Shown: piece by piece, positions 54,062-62,888 of the stretch | Layout of the letters: every line of letters starts with the position of its first letter | How positions within the stretch are numbered: the stretch's first letter is position 1 | Assembly: GCA_002050355.1 (NCBI GenBank) | Contig: MWYY01000050.1 | Location: 1-64,000, forward strand | Direction: 5' to 3' | Length of the DNA stretch: 64,000 bases | Source of the DNA: Acidobacteria bacterium 28-9 | GTDB lineage: Bacteria; Acidobacteriota; Blastocatellia; Pyrinomonadales; Pyrinomonadaceae | Notes under the pieces: model-generated | Databases searched by the model: none | What the model saw: only the letters and a program-made list of their open reading frames with translations | Told to the model about the DNA's origin: nothing | Position numbers and translations under genes: made by a program

Positions 54062-55201
54062 ATGAAAATCGGATTACCGAAAGAAATAAAAGATAACGAG
54101 TATCGCGTCGGGCTGACGCCTGCCGGAGTTCGTGCATTGACTGATGCCGGACACAATGTCTTCGTCGAAAGGTCGGCTGGCGAAGGTTCGGGTTTCGGCA
54201 ACGAACTTTACGAAAAAGCGGGCGCGCAGATTCTCGACACGGCTGATGAGATTTGGCAGACGGGCGATATGATTGTCAAAGTCAAAGAACCGGTTGCGCC
54301 GGAATATCCGCGAATGCGCGAAAACCAGTTGCTTTTCACATACCTGCATCTCGCGCCGGAACTTGAACTTACAAAACAGCTTTTGGAAAGAAAAGTTACG
54401 GGCGTCGCATATGAAACAATCACCGATAAGCGCGGTCGCCTTCCGCTCCTTACACCGATGTCGGAAGTTGCCGGACGTATGGCTGTTCAGGTCGGCGCAA
54501 CCTACTTAGAAAAAATGAACGGCGGACGCGGTATTTTATTGGGCGGCGTTCCGGGCGTTCCGGCGGCGAGCGTCGTCATTATCGGCGGCGGCGTTGTCGG
54601 TACAGAAGCGGCGAAAATGGCTGTCGGGCTTGGCGCGCACGTAACGATTATTGATAGAAATCTTGACCGCCTGCGCGAGCTTGACGATATTTTTCTGTCA
54701 AAAGTGCAGACCCTCGCATCGAGTCGCTACGCGATTGAAGAAGCGATTTCACACGCCGATTTAGTCATCGGCGGCGTGTTAATTCCGGGTGCGGCAGCAC
54801 CGAAGTTGGTTACGCGCGAGATGTTGAAATTAGTTCCGAAAGGCGCTGTTTTAGTTGACGTAGCGGTTGACCAGGGCGGTTGTTTTGAAACGACGCACGC
54901 GACGACGCACTCGAATCCGACATATTACGAAGAAGGCGTTTTGCATTATTGCGTGGCGAATATGCCGGGCGCAGTTCCGCGCACTTCAACTTTTGCGCTG
55001 ACGAACGCGACTTTGCCGTATGCTCTGGATTTGGCTAATAAAGGCTTTGAACGCGCAATAGCTGAAGATGAAGGTTTGAAAGAAGGCGTAAATACTTATG
55101 CCGGAAAACTGACTTACGACGCGGTTGCAACTTCACAGAATCTGGAATATACACCGCTTGAAACATTGATTGACGGTATTGCGGCGAAAGCCTCAAATTA
55201 A
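54062..55201 (+). CDS. ald: Alanine dehydrogenase
   Basis: A 379-residue NAD-dependent alanine dehydrogenase that interconverts alanine with pyruvate and ammonia. [26 protein letters not shown] is the family start, [27 protein letters not shown] follows, and the NAD fold is [28 protein letters not shown]. Conserved [23 protein letters not shown] and [23 protein letters not shown] carry catalytic residues. GGAG precedes the ATG by 11 bases. With the peptide transporter and peptidases it supports amino acid use as carbon and nitrogen source. Confidence 0.95.
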   Translation: MKIGLPKEIKDNEYRVGLTPAGVRALTDAGHNVFVERSAGEGSGFGNELYEKAGAQILDTADEIWQTGDMIVKVKEPVAPEYPRMRENQLLFTYLHLAPELELTKQLLERKVTGVAYETITDKRGRLPLLTPMSEVAGRMAVQVGATYLEKMNGGRGILLGGVPGVPAASVVIIGGGVVGTEAAKMAVGLGAHVTIIDRNLDRLRELDDIFLSKVQTLASSRYAIEEAISHADLVIGGVLIPGAAAPKLVTREMLKLVPKGAVLVDVAVDQGGCFETTHATTHSNPTYYEEGVLHYCVANMPGAVPRTSTFALTNATLPYALDLANKGFERAIAEDEGLKEGVNTYAGKLTYDAVATSQNLEYTPLETLIDGIAAKASN

Positions 55202-55213
55202 CAGAAAAGTTCA

Positions 55214-55283
55214 AACCACAGATTATACGGATGAACAAAGTTTATTATCTATCTGAGTTTATCTGTCATTATCTGTGGTTTTG
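55214..55283. repeat. ACCACAGA short-word quasi-palindrome
   Basis: AAACCACAGATTATACGGATGAAC on the left is answered by TTATCTGTGGTTTT on the right, with TATCTATCTGAG words between. It is an imperfect hairpin between the convergent ald and uvrA genes and a relative of the array at 43363-43467. Confidence 0.75.
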
Positions 55284-55341
55284 TTTCTTCTAAAAGCAAC
55301 GCCCGTAAAGCAAATTTAATTTCGTATTAAGACGCTATTTA

Positions 55342-58140
55342 TCAGGTTAAAACGCTTTTCAGATAATTTCCAGTAAACGATTCTTTAACTTTCACGATTT
55401 CTTCCGGCGTTCCTGTTGCGACGACTTCTCCGCCGCCCGTGCCGCCGTCGGGTCCTAAATCAATCACATAATCCGCCGTTTTTATCACGTCCAAATTGTG
55501 TTCGATAACCAACAAACTTCCGCCGTTGTCTATCAAAGCGCGAAAAGCGGCGAGCAATTTGTTGATGTCGTCAAAATGCAGACCGGTCGTCGGCTCATCA
55601 AAAATAAAAAGCGTCTTTTGTTTGGTTTTCTGCGCCAGATGCGCCGCAAGTTTGACGCGTTGCGCTTCGCCGCCGGAAAGAGTCGTCGCCGATTGTCCTA
55701 AACGTAGATATTCGAGTCCGACGGCTTCTAGCATTTTCAAGCGACTGATTAATTTATTAACGTCTTTGAAGAACAAAATCGCTTCGCGCACTGTTAGCTG
55801 CAAAACTTCCGCGATATTTTTGCCTTTGTATTTGACATCCAAAATTTCGTCTCGAAAACGCGTGCCGCGACAATCTTCGCAGGTTAGTTCGACATCAGCC
55901 AAAAACTGCATCTCAACCGTAACCGTTCCGCTGCCCTGACAAGTTTCGCAGCGTCCGCCGGGAACATTAAAAGAGAAATGCGAAGCGGTAAAACCTTTTG
56001 CTTTCGCGCCGTTTGTCGAGGCAAAAACTTCGCGCATCGCATCATACGCTTTGATATATGTAACCGGATTCGAGCGCGGCGTTCTGCCAATCGGCGATTG
56101 GTCAACCAGTATTACATCGTCAATCAAATCCGCGCCTTTTATCTCTTTGAAAAGCCCGACGTGACCTTGCCATTCGCCGCGTTTTTTCTTGATTCCGGCA
56201 TAAATCACATCGTGAATCAACGTTGATTTTCCCGAACCGGAAACGCCCGTTACGCAAACGAGCATATCAAGGGGAATTTTAACCGAAACGTCCTTCAGAT
56301 TATTTTCGCGCGCGCCAGTGATTTCGAGTTTGCGTTTTCCAACCGCACGCCGTATGCCCGGAATTTTTATTTCGGCGTCGCCGCGCAAGTATTTTGCCGT
56401 CAAAGAAACGTCGTCTTGGATAAGTCCGAGAAAATCGCCCGCGTACACCAGATTTCCGCCAAGCTCGCCCGCGTGAATGCCGATGTCGAGCATATAATCA
56501 GCCGAGCGCATCATTTCTTCGTCGTGTTCGACAACTAAAACCGTATTTCCAATGTCGCGCAAATTTTCTAAAATTTTAACCAACCGCGTATTGTCGCGCG
56601 GATGCAGACCGATTGAAGGCTCGTCCAAAACATACAGCGCGCCGACTAGAGACGAACCCAAGTTTGTCGCAAGTTGAATGCGCTGCGCTTCGCCGCCCGA
56701 TAAAGTGGAAGCCAGACGGTCGAGCGTCAAATAATCAAGCCCGACTTCGACGAGAAACTTTAAGCGGCGACGAATTTCGAGCAAAAGTTTTTCGGCGATT
56801 TTTTCGCGTTCTTCAGAGAGCTTTAATTCATCAAAAAATTTCCCCGCGTCCTTGATTGAAAGCGCGACGATTTCCGGTAAATTTCTGTCGCCGACTTTGA
56901 CATCACGCGCTTCCTGGCGCAGTCTCTCGCCGTGGCAATCGGGACACAAAGCGTAGCCGCGATACTTTGCCAGAAAAACTCGGACGTGAAGTTTATATTT
57001 TTTCGTCTCCAGCCATTTGAAAAATCCGCGCACGCCTCGCCAACCCGGTGCGCCGTCGAAAATCGCTTTTTGCTGAAATTCAGTCAAATCCGCAAACGGA
57101 ACGTCAAGCGGAATTTCTCCGTTGCGCGCAAAACGCTGCAATTCTTTGTTTGCCCAATCGTAATGCGGGCGGTTGAATGGCTCGACTGCGCCGTCTCTCA
57201 AAGACAGCAGCGGATTCGGCACAACCAGATTGTTGTCCACGCCGATTGTGTTGCCGAAGCCCTGACACAGCGGACACGCGCCGAAGGGCGAATTGAAACT
57301 GAAAAGACGCGGCTCGGGTACTTCGTAAATTGTTCCGTCGTATTTGCAAATAAATTTTTCGGAAAAATTCAAAGTTTGCGGTTCGTCTTCGGCGGTCAAA
57401 ATCACAGCCGAGCCGTTTTCACGAAAACAAGTTTCGAGCGAATCAACAAGACGCTGTTTGATATCGGCGTCGGCGCGAAGACGGTCAATTAAAACGAAAG
57501 TATTCTCGAAATCCTTGAATTTATAATCTTCCGGTTTTTGTAAATCAATTGTTTCGCCATTCCGCAGCAGACGCGAAAAACCGTGTCCGAGAAGACTCAT
57601 CAAATGAGCCACTGTATTTTGGATTTTAGATTTTGGATTTTGAATTTCAGACGCGGCGGGAAAAACGACGTAAAATCTTGTTCCCGTTTCTAATTTTTCG
57701 AGCGTTTCAGTTGCTGCTGATTCGGGCGAATCTTTTTTTACTTCGCGCCCGCAGACGTGACAAAAAGTTTGCCCGACGCGCGCAAACAACAGACGCAAGT
57801 AATCGTAAATTTCAGTTTGCGTTGCAACTGTCGAACGCGGATTGCGCGTCGAATTTTTTTGTCGAATGGCAATTGCCGGCGCGATACCGATGATTTCGTC
57901 AACGTCCGGTTTGTCCATTCGTTCCAGAAACTGCCGCGCGTAAGCCGACAGCGATTCGACGTATCGGCGTTGACCTTCGGCGTAAATCGTATCGAACGCT
58001 AAACTGGATTTTCCCGAACCGGAAACGCCCGTAACGACCGTTAATTTATTGATGGGAAGCGAAAAAGAAATGTTTTTCAGATTATGAACGCGCGCGCCTC
58101 GCACTTCAATTACTTCTTCTGCTTTTTTTGCTGCTTGCAT
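55342..58140 (-). CDS. uvrA: Excinuclease ABC subunit A
   Basis: A 932-residue UvrA, the damage-recognition ATPase of nucleotide excision repair. Two ABC modules are clear: Walker [15 protein letters not shown] and [14 protein letters not shown], signatures [13 protein letters not shown] and [13 protein letters not shown], and Walker [17 protein letters not shown] and [15 protein letters not shown]. Zinc sites are CPLC with CPDC and CETC with CEDC. ATG 58140 is preferred to an upstream TTG at 58167. A short stretch in the first module reads [13 protein letters not shown] and is encoded by AATCCAAAATC heptamers (57613-57649), an apparent in-frame repeat insertion. It stands alone on the minus strand. 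Confidence 0.97.
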   Translation of the reverse strand: MQAAKKAEEVIEVRGARVHNLKNISFSLPINKLTVVTGVSGSGKSSLAFDTIYAEGQRRYVESLSAYARQFLERMDKPDVDEIIGIAPAIAIRQKNSTRNPRSTVATQTEIYDYLRLLFARVGQTFCHVCGREVKKDSPESAATETLEKLETGTRFYVVFPAASEIQNPKSKIQNTVAHLMSLLGHGFSRLLRNGETIDLQKPEDYKFKDFENTFVLIDRLRADADIKQRLVDSLETCFRENGSAVILTAEDEPQTLNFSEKFICKYDGTIYEVPEPRLFSFNSPFGACPLCQGFGNTIGVDNNLVVPNPLLSLRDGAVEPFNRPHYDWANKELQRFARNGEIPLDVPFADLTEFQQKAIFDGAPGWRGVRGFFKWLETKKYKLHVRVFLAKYRGYALCPDCHGERLRQEARDVKVGDRNLPEIVALSIKDAGKFFDELKLSEEREKIAEKLLLEIRRRLKFLVEVGLDYLTLDRLASTLSGGEAQRIQLATNLGSSLVGALYVLDEPSIGLHPRDNTRLVKILENLRDIGNTVLVVEHDEEMMRSADYMLDIGIHAGELGGNLVYAGDFLGLIQDDVSLTAKYLRGDAEIKIPGIRRAVGKRKLEITGARENNLKDVSVKIPLDMLVCVTGVSGSGKSTLIHDVIYAGIKKKRGEWQGHVGLFKEIKGADLIDDVILVDQSPIGRTPRSNPVTYIKAYDAMREVFASTNGAKAKGFTASHFSFNVPGGRCETCQGSGTVTVEMQFLADVELTCEDCRGTRFRDEILDVKYKGKNIAEVLQLTVREAILFFKDVNKLISRLKMLEAVGLEYLRLGQSATTLSGGEAQRVKLAAHLAQKTKQKTLFIFDEPTTGLHFDDINKLLAAFRALIDNGGSLLVIEHNLDVIKTADYVIDLGPDGGTGGGEVVATGTPEEIVKVKESFTGNYLKSVLT
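57613..57649. repeat. AAAATCC heptamer array inside uvrA
   Basis: On the minus strand the words AATTCAAAATCC, AAAATCTAAAATCC and AAAATA follow with period 7. They keep the uvrA frame and encode [12 protein letters not shown]. The same words occur between genes at 30696-30735. Confidence 0.85.
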
Positions 58141-58270
58141 AGGTGAAAAAATATGCCGTTCAGGCAATAAATGATTTTATCAAATAGCGCGGCGGACGCA
58201 AAACACGGATATATCATCGAAGGAACTGGTTTATAAATAATGATAGAATGATTCGAGGGAAGTTTTACTT

Positions 58271-59077
58271 ATGAAATTATTTATTATATTCGGACTTTTA
58301 ACGATTTTTTCCGGCGTTTTTGCATATTTTCAAAACGATTCAAACAGTGCCGGAAATTTGGAAAATAAAATAAACGAATCAGCCGCAAACGTTGTCGCCG
58401 CAGTTAAACAGCCGGTTTTAGTCGAGCTTTACACATCGGAAGGTTGTTTTAGTTGTCCGCCCGCCGATAAACTTTTGTCGTTTTTAAATAAGGAGCAACC
58501 GTTTGCGCAAGCCGATGTAATAACTTTGGAATTGCACGTTGATTATTGGGATTCGCACGGCTGGAAGGATGAATTTTCTTCGGCGATATTCAGCCGAAGG
58601 CAAGACCTTTACGCGCGCGCTCTCCGCATAAATTCAACATATACACCGCAGATGGTCGTTGACGGACGGGCGGAATTTATCGGCAGCAATTTGAGCAAAG
58701 CGCAGAAAGCAATTTTAGATGCAGTGAAAACTCCAAAGGCAAAAATTGAACTTGAGCGGCAAAAAGATTCACTCAAAATAAACATCTCGGATATGCCCGA
58801 ACATCAAAACGCTACCGTATTTTTAGCGATTGCGGAAGATAATCTCGCTTCAAATGTTAGAGGCGACGAAAATTCGGGTAAAAAGCTCGAACATACATCG
58901 GTCGTTCGTGAACTGAAATCGCTCGGCATCTTAACACCCGCGCAGAAAAATCTGGAAATCGAAATAATTCTGCAAACTCAGCCAAATTGGAAAACAGAAA
59001 ATCTGAAACTTGTAGTTTTTGTGCAGGAGAACGCGAGCAGAAAAATTTTCGGCGTCAGCAGAATAAATTTGTTGTAA
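58271..59077 (+). CDS. DUF1223 thioredoxin-fold-like protein
   Basis: A 268-residue DUF1223 protein. After an N-terminal hydrophobic signal the family motif VLVELYTSEGCFSCPPADKLL carries a CxxC (CFSC). LELHVDYWDSHGWKDEFSSAIFSRRQDLYAR and STYTPQMVVDGRAEFIGS follow. The fold is thioredoxin-like with the CxxC as possible redox site, but the in-cell role is not established. Export is likely from the leading hydrophobic stretch. It is convergent with the minus-strand L,D-transpeptidase cluster. Confidence 0.9.
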   Translation: MKLFIIFGLLTIFSGVFAYFQNDSNSAGNLENKINESAANVVAAVKQPVLVELYTSEGCFSCPPADKLLSFLNKEQPFAQADVITLELHVDYWDSHGWKDEFSSAIFSRRQDLYARALRINSTYTPQMVVDGRAEFIGSNLSKAQKAILDAVKTPKAKIELERQKDSLKINISDMPEHQNATVFLAIAEDNLASNVRGDENSGKKLEHTSVVRELKSLGILTPAQKNLEIEIILQTQPNWKTENLKLVVFVQENASRKIFGVSRINLL

Positions 59078-59101
59078 CGACAAATTGCTAATATAAGAAA
59101 T

Positions 59102-59374
59102 TTACCAGCGCGCATCGTATTTTATAAAACCTCCGCGCCAATCGTCTTCGCAGCCATTCTTCAGAACTGGTAATTCGCCGTCAAAAACTATTGAGGTTTC
59201 CAGCGCGCGGCGCAGACGATAAGTTCCGCCGCGCGCCGAGCAAACAATCAGTGTTACTTTTTCCTCGTCTATTTTCGAAACGACCGCGCCGCGCCAATCT
59301 TTTTTGCACTGCACAATCAAACGCGCGCCGACGGGAAGTTCGCTTAAAGTTATTTGAGTTTCGGCAGTTTCCAA
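59102..59374 (-). CDS. Small hypothetical protein overlapping the L,D-transpeptidase gene
   Basis: About 90 residues from a TTG start at 59374 that overlaps the end of the transpeptidase gene by 25 bp. It reads LSELPVGARLIVQCKKDWRGAVVSKIDEEKVTLIVCSARGGTYRLRRALE, strand-rich with SH3-like spacing of hydrophobics. The frame stays open upstream inside the transpeptidase gene, but there it is antiparallel to nothing meaningful and looks out-of-frame. The start is uncertain and I do not recognise a family. Expression would be by coupling to the upstream gene. Confidence 0.45.
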   Translation of the reverse strand: METAETQITLSELPVGARLIVQCKKDWRGAVVSKIDEEKVTLIVCSARGGTYRLRRALETSIVFDGELPVLKNGCEDDWRGGFIKYDARW

Positions 59375-60090
59375 ATCTTTTGATAAATTTGATAGGTTTT
59401 TTCCGGCATTTGAATCAAAACCGGATGTTTCTTCGCATCGAGCCAGCTTAGAAGCGTTTCGATATTCTCGCGTTTCATCGCCGTGCAGCCTGCCGTTCCG
59501 GTAGTTTCCGTTTTCCAGATGTGCAGAAAAATGCACGAGCCTTTTCCGACAGTCGCCGGGTTTGAATTGTGCGCGACAAAAACTCCCAAATCATATTGCG
59601 CGCCGACGGCAAGCATTTTCTCCGAACTCGTCCAATCGACCGGAACAGTCTTGTTGTCAACGATTAAATTGTATTGTTCGGATTTCGTGTCGTCAACGCA
59701 TTCAATCGTTTTCGTAAGGCGTGTGAAGGGAAGTTTGACCGAATCGGGTTTGGCGTTTGAACCGAAAGTGGCGGTTAAACTAAAAGTTCCGGCGGGCGCT
59801 TTTCCGTCGCCTTCAACTTTGTGAGGCTCGGCTTCGGCTTTTACCGGCGCGTCAACACTCCAGCCCAATCCTTTTTTGCCGACGACCACCGGAAAACCTT
59901 TTCCGGCGGGTTTCCAAACCGAGTTTTTATTTTTGCGTTCAAAAAACTGCGCCGCGCCGTTCACGGCGTTCCAATCTTTTGTCGTTACAACGATTGATTG
60001 CAGCGAACGGTCGAGTAAAGATTTTTGCGCAAAAAGATTGGCGCAATTTACGGCTAAAATAAAAATAAAAATATTTATAATTTTACCCAT
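59350..60090 (-). CDS. Exported L,D-transpeptidase (YkuD-like) protein
   Basis: A 246-residue exported protein. The signal peptide (IINIFIFILAVNCANLFAQ) starts at ATG 60090. The catalytic block is CIFLHIWKTETTGTAGCTAM, where His and Cys of the HxxxxxxxxTxGCxxM pattern are present. Members cross-link peptidoglycan via 3-3 bonds or anchor lipoproteins. A lone YkuD domain without LysM is common in Gram-negatives. It is followed by the small overlapping gene and preceded (47 bp) by an M50B-type gene on the same strand. Confidence 0.88.
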   Translation of the reverse strand: MGKIINIFIFILAVNCANLFAQKSLLDRSLQSIVVTTKDWNAVNGAAQFFERKNKNSVWKPAGKGFPVVVGKKGLGWSVDAPVKAEAEPHKVEGDGKAPAGTFSLTATFGSNAKPDSVKLPFTRLTKTIECVDDTKSEQYNLIVDNKTVPVDWTSSEKMLAVGAQYDLGVFVAHNSNPATVGKGSCIFLHIWKTETTGTAGCTAMKRENIETLLSWLDAKKHPVLIQMPEKTYQIYQKIWKLPKLK

Positions 60091-60137
60091 AAAACTGCGC
60101 CAATCCGTTAAAACTGAATTTATACGCAACCGGTTTT

Positions 60138-60926
60138 CTAATCTTCAAACGGCAAGTCCTGCTGTTTGGATTTTTGGCTGAAAGCGTAAAATCGCAAGCC
60201 GACCGAAATCATCAAAACGGAAATTCCAATCCAGATTAAAACCCAGACGAAGCCGGGAAGACCCGTCGCCTGCGCCATATTTGCCGCGTCCGTGTGAATG
60301 TCCGAGCCGACCAAAGGCGCGTTGATAAAGAAAAGCGTTTTCAAATCTAAAAAAGCGTTGAGCAAGCATTGAACGGCAAGAAAACTCAAAGCAAATTGGG
60401 CAAATTTCGGACTTGCGTATTTCGCAATCGCAAGTAATACGACGGTTAAGATTGCGCCTGAAACAACTGTAAAAGTAACGCTTCCAAGACTAACCTGCGC
60501 GGAAAAGACGTTCCAGACCGGCGCGAGAAAACCGAACAAAACAGTCATCACGCCGACAAAACCCGCCGAAGCCGCCAGCACAATTCGAGCCGAATATGCG
60601 CGGCGAATAAGCAGTAATAACAGCGTGCCGTAAGCGGTCGTGCCGAGATAACCGGCGCTGGAAATCAGCATCGCGGAAAGCGTATTTGAAGGCAGCGAAT
60701 AAACCATTCCGCTTCCGTCGCTCGAAATCGTCAGACCTTGCACCGAGCTTCCCGTCAGCAGAGACACAAGCGCGTGGCTTCCTTCGTGAATAAATGTAAC
60801 GAAAAGCCGAATCGGATAAACCAGATAATCGGCAAACGGTATAAACCACAAGGCGATCGTGATAACGGTGGCAATCAGAAGTAGCATCAATTGCGGTTTG
60901 GCGTCTTCAGCAACTTTGTATTTCAT
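60138..60926 (-). CDS. M50B-like membrane metallopeptidase
   Basis: A 262-residue integral membrane protein with about six helices. The zinc motif HEGSH (HExxH) lies in FVTFIHEGSHALVSLLTGSS near residues 46-50, and NAFLDLKTLF may give the Asp ligand. The M50B-like family is found in bacteria and archaea and is related to site-2 proteases, but physiological targets are unknown. No PDZ domain. The gene is the first of a minus-strand set with the L,D-transpeptidase, so an envelope role is plausible. Confidence 0.85.
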   Translation of the reverse strand: MKYKVAEDAKPQLMLLLIATVITIALWFIPFADYLVYPIRLFVTFIHEGSHALVSLLTGSSVQGLTISSDGSGMVYSLPSNTLSAMLISSAGYLGTTAYGTLLLLLIRRAYSARIVLAASAGFVGVMTVLFGFLAPVWNVFSAQVSLGSVTFTVVSGAILTVVLLAIAKYASPKFAQFALSFLAVQCLLNAFLDLKTLFFINAPLVGSDIHTDAANMAQATGLPGFVWVLIWIGISVLMISVGLRFYAFSQKSKQQDLPFED

Positions 60927-60998
60927 TTTATTTTGGAAAACTCCTTGTTAAAACTCTGCAAACTTTTACGTTTTATTCTACACGAAAGTTCAAGAATC

Positions 60999-61070
60999 GT
61001 TAACGGTTAATTGTTAGTTGTTAATTGCCGGATATTTGTTGCACCACAGATTTAACAATTAATCATTAAC
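60999..61070. repeat. TTAATTGTTAA short-word repeat overlapping moaC end
   Basis: GTTAACGGTTAATTGTTAGTTGTTAATT on the left is answered by TTTAACAATTAATCATTAAC on the right, so a hairpin can form. The right arm covers the last codons of moaC (DFVND and stop). Confidence 0.7.
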
Positions 61071-61526
61071 AAAATCCGACTTTCCGCCGGTTTTTAGTTC
61101 CAGCCGCACATCCGTAATTTGAATATCTTTCTGCACGGCTTTGCACATATCGTAAACCGTCAGAGCCGCAACTGAAATTGCAGTCAACGCCTCCATTTCA
61201 ACGCCGGTCGGCGCATTTGTTTTGACTTCAGCTTCCAGAAAAATGCCGTAATCTTTAATTTCGATTGTTACGTTGATTTTTGAAAGCGGCAACTGATGAC
61301 ACAAAGGAATCAAATTAGCTGTTTGTTTCGCCGCCATAATTCCGGCAATCCGCGCTATTTCCAGAGGATTTCCCTTCGGATTCGTATTCTCTTTAATCGC
61401 TTTTATCGTTTGATTATTCAGCAAAACTTTTCCCGAAGCAACGGCGCGGCGCGTTGTCGCCCGTTTTTCAGAAACGTCAACCATCGCAGCTTCACCCGAT
61501 TCGTTGATATGAGAAAGTTTTTTCAT
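61059..61526 (-). CDS. moaC: Cyclic pyranopterin monophosphate synthase MoaC
   Basis: A 155-residue MoaC, the second enzyme of molybdenum cofactor synthesis, forming cyclic pyranopterin monophosphate. Motifs are KLSHINESGEAAMVDVSEKRATTRRAVASG, LIPLCHQLPLSKI with the conserved His, and GVEMEALTAISVAALTVYDMCKA with the catalytic Asp. It follows moeA by 37 bp on the same strand, so an operon is likely. Its last codons lie in a short-word repeat. moaA is outside the window. Confidence 0.95.
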   Translation of the reverse strand: MKKLSHINESGEAAMVDVSEKRATTRRAVASGKVLLNNQTIKAIKENTNPKGNPLEIARIAGIMAAKQTANLIPLCHQLPLSKINVTIEIKDYGIFLEAEVKTNAPTGVEMEALTAISVAALTVYDMCKAVQKDIQITDVRLELKTGGKSDFVND

Positions 61527-61563
61527 AAAAATTAAATTCTGCGTTCCTTTGTGTTACAAATCT

Positions 61564-62802
61564 TTACGACAAAAACAATATTTTAACAATATCTCCGGCT
61601 TCTAAATTTTCGTCTCGCGGTACGAAAACTAAACAGTTAGCACGAGAAAAAGCGATAAAATTTGACGAACTGCTGAAACGTAAAGATTCGAGGACAAGTT
61701 TTCCTTTTGCGTTTGTTTGAACAAATGCAGGCAAAAACGAATCACGTGCTTTTGCGCCTTTTATTTTGTGCAAAAGCACGGCAAACCCTTTTTGCAGTTC
61801 GCAATTTTTTGCGCTTTGCATTTTCAATAATGCCGCTCGGACAAACAAAAAATAGGTTACCGCTAGGGAAACCGGATTTCCCGGCAGACCGAAAATTATT
61901 TTGTCATCGAGTTTGGCAAAAACCGTCGGTTTCCCTGGCTTTAACGCAATCTTTTCAAAGAAAATTTCCGCGCTGAGTTCACGCAGCGCGGGTTTTGTAA
62001 AATCGTAATCGCCGACCGACACGCCGCCGGAAATTATTAAAACGTCGCAAGTTTTTATCGCATGTAAAATTTGCGATTTCAAATTTGAAATATCGTCTTT
62101 AACAATCGGTAAAACTTTTGTTTCGGCGCCGCATTTTTCCACGAAAACTTTGAGCATAATTGAATTCGAGTTGCGAATCTGATCTTGTTCCGGTCTTTTA
62201 TTTATGCCAACGATTTCGCTGCCCGTCGCCAAAATCGCCACCCGCGGCTTTTTGTAAACTCTAACTTTTGCATAACCAAAAGAGGCTAAGGAAGCAATCA
62301 TTTGAACATTAATAAGTTCGCCTTGATCGAAAACTTTCACGCCCGTTTCAATTTCCGCGCCTTTTAAAACAATGTTTTGTCGCGGTTTCGTCGATTCCAA
62401 AATCTCGACGAAACTTACGCCTTCATCGGTTTTCGCCTCGCGTGCTAATTCTTTTTTCTGAACCGAATCGGCGCCGTCGGGAACTCTTGCGCCGGTCATA
62501 ATCCGCACGGCTTCGCCGCTTTTTACTTCTTCATCAAAACCTTTTCCCGCCGCCGATTCGCCAATAACTTTTAGTATGACCGAACCGTTTTCACTCACAT
62601 CCCCAAAATCTTTTGTCCGCACGGCGTACCCGTCCATTTGCGAGCGGTCAAACGGCGGTAAATTCATATCGGCAAAAATTTTTTCCGCTAAAATGCGCCT
62701 GACGGAATTTTCCAGATTAATCGTTTCCGACGAGAGCGCGAAAGTTTCGCATTTAATAATTTTTAACGCTTCGGAAATTAAAATCATTTGTTGGAACGCC
62801 AT
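61564..62802 (-). CDS. moeA: Molybdopterin molybdenumtransferase MoeA
   Basis: A 412-residue MoeA, which inserts molybdate into molybdopterin. Signatures are LPPFDRSQMDGYAVRTKD, GEAVRIMTGARVPDGADSV, RVAILATGSEIVGI, LIISGGVSVGDYDFTKPAL and IIFGLPGNPVSLAVTYFLFV. ATG 62802 is used; an internal ATG (MILISEAL) is possible. moaC follows downstream. The upstream gap holds two small hairpins. A molybdenum enzyme must exist elsewhere; none is in the window. Confidence 0.95.
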   Translation of the reverse strand: MAFQQMILISEALKIIKCETFALSSETINLENSVRRILAEKIFADMNLPPFDRSQMDGYAVRTKDFGDVSENGSVILKVIGESAAGKGFDEEVKSGEAVRIMTGARVPDGADSVQKKELAREAKTDEGVSFVEILESTKPRQNIVLKGAEIETGVKVFDQGELINVQMIASLASFGYAKVRVYKKPRVAILATGSEIVGINKRPEQDQIRNSNSIMLKVFVEKCGAETKVLPIVKDDISNLKSQILHAIKTCDVLIISGGVSVGDYDFTKPALRELSAEIFFEKIALKPGKPTVFAKLDDKIIFGLPGNPVSLAVTYFLFVRAALLKMQSAKNCELQKGFAVLLHKIKGAKARDSFLPAFVQTNAKGKLVLESLRFSSSSNFIAFSRANCLVFVPRDENLEAGDIVKILFLS

Positions 62803-62846
62803 TATCTTAAGGGAAAATACTGTTTCTGATGAGTTAACATTTGTTC

Positions 62847-62879
62847 GCGCTATCGCGCAATACCGCCATCGTTGGCGGT
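62847..62879. repeat. Pair of small palindromes (REP-like)
   Basis: GCGC-TATC-GCGC (62847-62858) and ACCGCCA-TCGT-TGGCGGT (62862-62879) lie next to each other in the gap between the M24 gene stop and the moeA start. The second is a perfect 7-bp stem. They may terminate the M24 transcript or be a small interspersed palindromic element. Confidence 0.5.
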
Positions 62880-62888
62880 GTTCAATTT

